Below, piece after piece: positions 25,082 to 33,500 of a stretch of DNA of 60,000 bases. The position numbers and the translations under genes were made by a program. Position 1 is the stretch's first letter; each line of letters opens with the position of its first letter. The stretch is from Antedon mediterranea (Eukaryota; Echinodermata; Crinoidea; Comatulida; Antedonidae): NCBI RefSeq assembly GCF_964355755.1, contig NC_092672.1:2916001-2976000 (forward strand). The letters run 5' to 3'. Below the pieces are notes generated by a model. The model was not told the DNA's origin and searched no databases. It saw only the letters and a list, made by a program, of their open reading frames with translations.

Positions 25082-26339
25082 GGCCAAATAAAAAAACATA
25101 CTTGTTAAGCGTCACCGCCCGCTCCTGATTATCCAGCCGCCTCTCTTTTTATTTTTTATTTTTTTTTACCGATATACAACGGAAAGTTCAGCGGCCCGGC
25201 CCAGCTCCAGAGTAGGGCTCGAAATTCACGCTAGCAAACTAGCATTTTGCTAGTAGATTCTTCATAATTGCTATTTGAAAATTTCAAAACTAGCAAATGT
25301 TTGTTATTAGGCTAGTGTAATTTTTGAAAAATACGTACTTTTTAGCTTAGACAACGCTAGCCGCCGATTGCTCTATGTCGACAACGGCAATTTGGTGAAA
25401 ACGATTGTTTCATTTACACGCCGCCGATTTACGTCAAGGAAACGCGAATAGCACCGTGAATCATGTAATGTGGTAAACAGCAAGCTTTTTCCCCAACACA
25501 TTAAATCATGTGCATTTAGTACGTCGCTGAGAATTACATCATCAGTCACGTGATTACAGAATACGCGATTATCAATTTAGGGATTTAACGAAATAAATAT
25601 TTTGCCTACACAGTGGTCGAAGCGCGTTTTTTTATAGGTTCGTAAATAGGAAACACCCCATACATAATGGACTCTACCAATTTTGTTTACGATGATCTCG
25701 CGCTCGAGATCGGCACACCACGAGGTCCTGTTGGGCGATGGGTTTCCTTATGCCTGGTTTACCTGTGGAATAATTGCATACACTTTTTGCATCACAACTT
25801 TAAATACTGATTTACACAGCAATTGGCAAAGGATTCATCAAAGAAGAATGAATACTTTGAACAAAAATTCACTTAAGAAATGCCGTAAGCTGTTTTCAAA
25901 CTATAAATCAGCCCACTATTTAGTATTATTGAGACCAAATCATGCTTCTCGCGATAGGGAATTTCCTGGATAGATGAGTCGAGCGAGAGACGGCGGATGG
26001 CCGATGAGTGAGGTGGGGGTAGCAGCTTGGACGGATTAGTTAGCCTAGGGCCTACAATTTCGCTTGGTGGCAATTAAATTTAATGTTTTAATTACGTCTG
26101 GATATAAACAATACAAAACTCAATTTTGTCATAAGCAATAATATTTCATACATAGTCAATTTTGTTCTGTTTCGCATTTTAAAAGTTTGACGTTTCGTCC
26201 TAAAAAAAGTGGGCCAAAACGTCCACCGCGCAAAAATATACCTCTATAAAAAAAAAAAAAAAAAAAAAAAACCGTCCCACCCGCCCCTGAAAATTTATGA
26301 GGGTGTGACGCTTAACAAGTATATTTTTTTATTTGGCCT
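25082..26339. mobile_element. 1.26-kb TIR element with TTA flanks (Harbinger-like layout)
   Basis: GGCCAAATAAAAAAACATACTTGTTAAGCGTCAC at the left is repeated in inverse at the right (GTGACGCTTAACAAGTATA...ATTTGGCC). TTA lies outside both ends, the size and base of a PIF/Harbinger target duplication. It contains a poly-A run and an open frame at 25683-25973 that I could not identify. It lies in the SRRM2 5' UTR intron. Confidence 0.6.
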
Positions 26340-26880
26340 TACAGTATTTAAATATTACCAACCAATTTAAACATTATTTATATTATAAACTAGGCTAGGC
26401 TATCTAATCTAGGCCGCCTACTTCTACTACGCCTAGTAGTAGTAGAGGCCTACCTAGGCTATAATACTAATAGGCTATATCAACAATGAAATTATAACAC
26501 AATGATAGGCCTATATAGTAGTATACAACAAAATAATTGAAAATATAACCTTCTATTTTACCAATTTAATTAAAGGTAAGTAGGCTAGACCTAGTTTGAT
26601 GGGCCTGGCTGGTTTATAAAGGGAGATCTGACGTTACCTCTTCAAAGTCTTTCTTTCCCGCTAGCCTAGACTCTGATATCCACACACAATATGTGCCAGC
26701 CTAGCCTACACCGAGGCCTAGCCTAGCTACACTGTCTGTAGCCTGCCTTCGTAAAAGAATAAATCTTTCAACATTTACTCATAGTATTTTACCTTTTAAA
26801 ATATTGCCTAAATACCACGCAAAATATATATTTAATAATAAAGTTAGCATTTAGTATAACTCTAAAATAATCTTTCTTAC

Positions 26881-27075
26881 CTAAAGTTGTTATTTTTGCT
26901 ATTTTCATTAGTAATATGTAGGCCCAATGTTCGATCGCCTGCTTCGTCGTCGTTTTGTGGGAAGAGAGGATCGGATGATAGATCGATCGTTCTCTCACAC
27001 ATATCCAACGCGTTTCTATTGGTTTATTAGTCAATCCACACGCGTTTTCACACACACTATTTCGACGATCGAGCA
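26881..27075 (-). promoter_or_regulatory. candidate first (5' UTR) exon and promoter of the SRRM2-like gene
   Basis: The coding exon at 21707 is preceded on the minus strand by an acceptor (TTTAAATTGTAG, ending near 21732), so a non-coding first exon should lie upstream. At 26880-26876 there is a strong minus-strand donor (CTTTAG/GTAAGA). Just upstream, around 27010-27020, is a CCAAT box (AAACCAATAG) in a locally GC-richer stretch containing ACGCGT. This would give a 5.1-kb 5' UTR intron. The exon link is inferred from splice signals only. Confidence 0.4.
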
Positions 27076-27527
27076 TTCTCTACTTCTACGGAGCGCCATT
27101 TATGCCTTTATTTACTTCCGAAATAGAAATAGTACTACGGTAACTGCGTTCAGTGGACCAAATTTAGCACCAGTGGAGCACAGTGATATAAAATAGAAAT
27201 AAGTCACTAATTTTAATATCTTTTCGTATGTTAATACTGTGCTCAAGTGGACCCAATTTGGAGCCAGTGGAGCACAGTGATATAAAATAGAAATAATTCA
27301 CGGAATTTTAATATCTTTTCGTATGTTAATACACTGTGCTCAAGTGTACCCAACTTGGCGCCAGTGTAGCACAGTGATATAAATAGAAATAAGTCACTGA
27401 ATTGTAATATCTTTTCGTATTAAGCATATTTGAATACCTACCGGTATGGTACTATACATGTTCGACAATACAGCGTCACATATCTCTATTTAAAAAAAAA
27501 ACAATATTAAAAAAAAAAAAAAATATC

Positions 27528-27604
27528 CGTCGAGGTTCGAACACCAGCCGATAGCACTCAAAACTGAGCATTACCCGTTACGCCACTAAGTACATGGCTG
27601 AAAA
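27528..27604 (-). repeat. tRNA-like sequence (degenerate SINE head)
   Basis: On the minus strand, TACTTAGTGGCGTAACGGG resembles an A box region and GGTGTTCGAACCTCG is a good B box about 40 bp later. No body could be delimited. It sits inside the 27077-30329 element. Confidence 0.4.
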
Positions 27605-27687
27605 GCTGATAATAGTCTATTTATACGTGTATTACGTAATTGATCATTACGTCATAAATATTCTATTAACCTTGCTAAAACCAAAAT

Positions 27688-27930
27688 GATCAGTTAGCTC
27701 AGTCGTATGAGCGTCGTGTTAACAACACGTATGTCGTGGGTTCGATTTCCACGCTGGTCGGTGGAATAGAGTTACGGCTATGCGAGCCACTGTGTTTGGG
27801 GTTCACAGATCACACGTCCCCCTTTCCACCACGCATCTGGTGATGTGGTGGAAACGACCCCAAAAGGCTGTGGCAGGGCCTTAGTGCTGAGGCAGGGAGA
27901 GCACATTTACCATCTTTTTTTTTTGGCTCT
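27688..27930 (+). mobile_element. tRNA-headed SINE
   Basis: Bases 27688-27760 fold into a full 73-nt cloverleaf: 7-bp acceptor stem (GATCAGT with GCTGGTC), D stem GCTC/GAGC, anticodon loop TTAACAA (AAC) with one T-T mismatch at the top of the stem, and T loop TTCGATT. The A box (TAGCTCAGTCG) and B box (GGTTCGATTTC) are good. The sequence is unlike a normal animal tRNA-Val and is followed by about 160 bp of body and a T run, so it is more likely a SINE head than a working tRNA gene. Confidence 0.6.
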
Positions 27931-28047
27931 CGAACTGCTTTGGTGGTTTAAATTTTATGTTTAGCGCCCTAAATTTATTTTAATGTAAAAAAGAGAATTA
28001 ATTCTCTTCGTTACGTGTTTAGAAGAGAATTAATTTTATCTCATCGT

Positions 28048-28176
28048 AGTTTGGTATGCCGTGCGTTTGTTATGCAAATGAGTGTGCACATGTGCTGTGG
28101 GAAAGATGGTATTGTTAGTCATTCGCGATCAACACACAACACTGTTCAATTTTTATTTTGTTAATCTTTTACATTA
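28048..28176 (+). repeat. duplicated block with octamer, copy 1
   Basis: About 130 bp (AGTTTGGTATG...TTATGCAAATGAG...GTTAGTCATTCGCG...TTTACATTA) recurs at 28766-28896. Both copies keep ATGCAAAT (28072-28079 and 28794-28801), the POU-domain octamer. The sequence that follows copy 2 directly (CAAATCATGTAA...CGGGCGGGAA) lies about 420 bp further on after copy 1, so copy 1 has been split by an insertion. Function unknown. Confidence 0.6.
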
Positions 28177-28765
28177 GAATTGTAATTCTACCGTTACACA
28201 TTATTAGTGTACTTTTAAATATCCGTTCCATGCAAGATATTGTATTGTAGGCCTACAATGTTGTGAATAAAAGTTTATGGTAGAATAAATAAATAAATAT
28301 GTTTTAAGCAGATCTTCGAAATTGAAGCATAATTATGAAGTCGAGTTTTTTAAAACCCAACCTAAAATTCGCATCTGGATAGTTGAAATTTAATTTTTAA
28401 TTTTATTATCATAATTATCATAGGTGACTATGTATAAGTAAGTGCATTTCTGGGCTCTATTTTCATTTCTCTGCCTCAACCATGGATGGGCTAGTACTGG
28501 AGACTTAATATTTAATTTTATATTTCAATGAATAGGTGCAATTTCTGGGGACAAGCTCATATATTGTCCTGGTGAGTCTTATATAGTTTGTTTCATTCAA
28601 ATCATGTAACGCCAGTTTTTCGGGCGGGAACCTACTGTATACAGCTATTTTTTTCCAAATTGTCTTTGCTCATCCCCAAGCATGGTGGGGTACTGAAGAT
28701 TCTTATGCATGTTTGCAAAACATAATATATGTCATTTTCTGGTACCTTGTAGCTCTATTTTAAAC

Positions 28766-28896
28766 AGTTTGGTATGTGCGTGCGTTGTTAATTATGCAAA
28801 TGAGTCTGTGCAGGTGTATGGTAAAGATGGTATGTTAGTCATTCGCGGTCAACACGCCACCCTGTTAAATGTTGATGCTGTTAATTATTTACATTA
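28766..28896 (+). repeat. duplicated block with octamer, copy 2
   Basis: Second copy of the block at 28048-28176, with ATGCAAAT at 28794-28801. It runs directly into CAAATCATGTAA and a CGGGCGGGAA motif (to about 28941) that also occurs at about 28600-28631. Confidence 0.6.
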
Positions 28897-29392
28897 AAAG
28901 ATTTTTCAAATCATGTAAATAAAATATTTTCCGGGCGGGAAGCTAGCAGTTCCCCTCGTTTAGTTTGCAAAAGTAATCTCGAAAAGAACTCCATGTGGAA
29001 AAGAAGCTCACCCAAGAGTAGTAAAAATGAAGGAGCACATTGGCTTCTTTTCGAGGTTTTATGGCAGTCTATTTAATGGAAAATAATGCCATGCAACTTT
29101 GTTTCTGATTTAAAAAAAGTTCCACTTGACATTTACAATCCTCAAAATATCTCTCTTTCAAAATAAAAGAAAAACAATATTCTTTTATTTTCCATTTAAA
29201 AAAAAAATCCACTGGCGCCAAATTGGGTCCACTTGAGCACAGTGTATTAACATACGAAAAGATATTAAAATTTAGTGACTTTATTTCTATTTTATATCAC
29301 TGTGCTCCACTGGGGCCAAATTGGGTCCACTTGAGCACATTGTATTAACATACCAAGAGATATTAAAATTTAGTGACTTTATTTCTATTTTA

Positions 29393-30180
29393 TTTTGTTA
29401 TTAAACCTTATTTTGTAAGGGTGACCCTAAACAGCATATGTAGACAGTCAAAAACATATATGAAAAAACGGATGAACTATGTTCAAATATAATATGTACT
29501 TAAATACAAAAATATAGCCTACATAATACTATACAAAACGTTGAGTTTTTTCTTTTGGGATTAAATATTTGTTTAGAGCAGACTTAAAATTATTTATTGT
29601 TACCGCATTTCTTAGTTTGGTGGGTAGAAATTCAGGTATGTTGGTGCTCTATAGATGAAGCTGTTCTTAAAAGTTTCAGTTTTAGGGAAAGGGACGACAA
29701 ATTTCCTCTCACTGACACTTTGGGTACATCGATGATTTGGAATTCTGGCAAGACGCAGGGCAAGGTATTCTGGAGCAAGACCATTTGCAGACCTGTAGGC
29801 AAGGCAGCCCAGTTGTAAATGCATGCGATCTTGGACTGTATGAAGATTTAAGGTGTTGTAAATGTGTTAGTTCGTGGTGTGAGAGGATGAGCTTTAAGGA
29901 TAATGCGAAGTGCTCTATTTTGAATGGTCTGTATTCGGTCAATATTCGATCTGATTCCCCAAACACTACATCAATAGTCAATGTGTGGGAGGATTATAGT
30001 GTTATAAAGGTTGTATGGATGTGTGTTTATTAATGAAATGACCGAGCACGCGATAAGATGGAGATGGACAAGCCCAGTTTGGAACGAAGTTTATTTACAT
30101 GAAAAGAAAAATATAAATTTGAATCAATGTGAATGCCAAGATGTTTCTGTTTGTCAGTTTGTGATATGGGTATATACGAA
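29393..30180 (-). pseudogene. LINE reverse-transcriptase fragment inserted in the right TIR
   Basis: The minus strand, read with frameshifts, gives HLGIHIDSNLYFSFHVNKL, then ILPHIDYCSVWG, then QTIQNRALRIIL, then LGCLAYRSANGLAPEYLA, and ends in LRNAVTINNFKSALNKYL. These are C-terminal thumb-region motifs of non-LTR reverse transcriptases. The fragment interrupts the 97-bp subterminal repeat array, so it inserted after the host element did. Confidence 0.7.
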
Positions 30181-30553
30181 ACGATGTTAAAAGTAGTGAC
30201 CTTTATTTATATTTTATATCTCTGTGCTACCCTGGTGCTAAATTGGGTCCACTTGAGCAGTTACCGTAGTACTATTTCTATTATTGAAGTTAATAAAGGC
30301 ATAAATGGCGCTCCGTAGAGAAGTAGAGATTGCTGCAGTCGTCAGGATGACGCTCTGAATACACCTCCGTTTGGTTGATGAATTAGGCCGTCTGGAAAGC
30401 CGAAGGCTACCAAGTAAATGAACTGATAGAGGGGGTTTAAAAAAATATTTTTTTGTTTTTTTTTCTGTATCTTCTCTGTGAATCGCATGCTGCTGACCCG
30501 CGAGATTTTGACTATTTGATTATCTTTAAAAATGTATAACTCTGTCTGAAATT

Positions 30554-33500
30554 ATGACTACGACGTATCAGGTAATTATGAAGATAATATGTTTTTATAT
30601 TCCATAAGTGTTTCGTTTATTTGTGGCTTTCAATCCCACAATGTCAATAGCTTGGTTTTGCTAGAGGCTAACCTAGCTAGGCTGCCTAGACTCCTAGTAG
30701 CTAGGCCTACTCAGTCTCTAGTGCTAGTTAGTAGGCCTACTATCTACTAAACTAGGCCTAGGCCTATCTACTAACTAGCCTAGCTAGCTCCTAGATAGAG
30801 GAAGATACCAGTACTAGCCTAGGGGTGTTTCGAAACTAGAGACCCGAGACCAGAGACCAGAGACCCGAGACCCAATACGAAAAGGGAGACCCTACTAAAT
30901 ACGAAAAGGGAGACCCACTAGGCCTACTAGGCCTATATATACGAAAAGGGAGACCCCACTATACGAAAAGGGAGACCCAAATATACGAAAAGGGAGACCC
31001 CACTATACGAAAAGGGAGACCCCAAATATACGAAAATGGACACCCCAAATATACGAAAAGGGAGACCCAAATATACGAAAAGGGAGTCTAATCTGTCTTT
31101 TTATTCAAACTATCACCCATTTTGTATTAATAATCGCCATGGCTAAAGATACGGTACCGTATCCATACTTCTAAAAACTAAAGATACGGTATATTATAGA
31201 GGGCGCTTCCGTTTGCTAAAGGTACGGTAAAATTGCATTCCTAAAACTCGTTCCTAAATATAAAACTCGTTCCTAAATATTAAACTCGTTCCTAAATATT
31301 AAACTCGTTCCTAAATATTAAAACTTGTTCCTAAATATTAAAACTCGTTCCTAAATATTAAAAACCTAACCCTCTAAAAAAGACGTCAAGGAGAGTATCG
31401 AACCTCCAACCTGTTAAGCCCGAGCCTCATCACAAGCCCACTAAGCTACACAGCTGGTCTTGCTGAAGAACATTGCAATAACCTATTTGATTAACATCTA
31501 TCGTACATAGCGCCCTCTTTAACTACCGTACCTTTAGTTTTTAGAAGTATGGACACGGTACCGTATCTTTAGCCATAACGTATAATAATAGGTATTAGTA
31601 TTACAAATAAATAATAAATAGGCTAGGCCTAGTCACTAACTATCCTAGGACCCTATTCAAATTTTACAATATTACATTTATTATTTCAAAATCCACAGGA
31701 CCAAATACTGTATGAAAGAAAACGCCAACATCTTATGGTATTTTCGCAGTGTTTTTCTCCATGTGGGAATCATTTGGTGACAGCTAACAATTATGGAACG
31801 GTTTCAGTCTTCAACTTGACAGCAGCACTGAGTCCTAACGCAAACGAGAGTCACTGGAAACCATCTTTTACTTTCCAAGGTAAACTGAAATATATTTCTG
31901 AACAAATTAACTATATGAGGACTAATATTAATAAAGCTCTGTCTACACTATCAAACTTTATGTGACAAAAAATGTGATTTGACCATATTTGGACATGATG
32001 TCATATTACTACCATATTTGGGCACATCACTACCATATTTGGGCACAACACTACCATATTTGGGCACAGAGCTTAATAGTTAGCCTACATTTCGCTGACT
32101 CTTTGCAAAGGATTCAACATACGTTTAATAACGAAATGAAAGTAGTAAAATTTACAAAATTTGATTTATAAATGCATGTTTTTTTCTATTTATTTAGTTT
32201 GCAGTGGACCTATTTACTCAATTGTTTCAACAGAGTTATTTTTAATATGGTAGGTAATAAAATTACAAAGAATCGACAGATTTAATTATCAATCAATCGT
32301 TCCATTTTGAAAGCGCCATTCCAATGATCATTGCTTATAACGTTGCTCTTGTTATTATTTTGAAAAAAACTTGATAAAATTGATGAAATAAAAGAAAAAA
32401 ATAGATTAAGATTAAAATATTTAAATATTCTTTTACTGTAGTGCAGGGACTGGTGATATCAAAGCATACAAGTGGACAGATATCTTAAAAAAGGTATATC
32501 ACTTTTAGTTACATAAAAGTAAATATGTCAACTTTTCTTTTTAGACTCTATAATATTTATTCAATTAGAATAATTAATCAAGAAGAACAATTTAACTGTG
32601 TTTTATTAGAGTTGTAAAATAGCTTGGACTTTATCTGTACCAACATGCAAGAACCAATTTTCTGATCCAGAAGTGAACAGCATTGTCTACAACACAAAGG
32701 TAACACAACAACTTATTTTATTGGTCAGCAACATCTTTATTAATAAATTGTCCTTCTCTATGAGTTTTAATAAGGCAGAAGGCCGGGTTAATTAGACCGA
32801 TCCCTGGTTAGCAATGGGGGGCGTATCCCCCTTATTTTATTTTTTTTTTTTTTTATGTCTTTAGGCAATGTGGCCAAGGATTACCAATAGTGAATTAATC
32901 ACTGTCCTATCAGATAGGTGGTGATTTTGGTTTGGGTTTGTTTTAGCATGGGTGGAATCCCTTTTATCGTATTAGTTTATGTAAAGCGCTTAGAGTTTCA
33001 CAACATTAGGCGCTATAAAAATCCAGGATATTATTAATATTATTATTATGAGACAGAAATTGTAACTTTTGATGTAAAATAATACATTTATGATTTTTGA
33101 TCAAAATCAGTTTTGTTTTATTTGTTATTAGGATAATGTACTTTACTCTGGTTGTGGAGACAAAAATAATTACTCGTGGGACTTGGAATCAGGCACACTT
33201 AAGGTAACATTGTTGGTTCAATTTCTTCTTTCTAAAAAGCTACCTTGATTAACATGCACAAATTAATCATAGGGTCAGTTCAGACTTAGTTAATTACCTG
33301 CTAAGTTGGCTTAATCGACTAATTATTGCTAACTTTGGAGGCTAGATCAACAACTTACCTAAGTAAATATTTAAACCTGATCAAGCCCATATAAACTGTA
33401 ATATAAAATAAACTAAAACAAAAGAAGTGAGGCAAACCATTATGCTTCAATATATTAAATTTGGTTCTCATATCTGATAGTAGAATCTGAAATAAAACAA

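Larger units (their letters stand above)
27077..30329. mobile_element. 3.25-kb long-TIR element between SRRM2 and THOC6
   Basis: The left end (27077-27210) and the reverse complement of the right end (30200-30329) match over about 130 bp, including ACGGAGCGCCATTTATGCCT and AGTACTACGGTAACTGC. Inside each end are about 97-bp subterminal units (AGTGGACCCAATTTGG...GTGATATAAAATAGAAAT...ATCTTTTCGTATGTTAATAC), three at 27152-27425 and two inverted at 29210-29392. A LINE fragment splits the right arm. SINE-like sequences and a duplicated octamer block lie in the middle. Confidence 0.65.
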
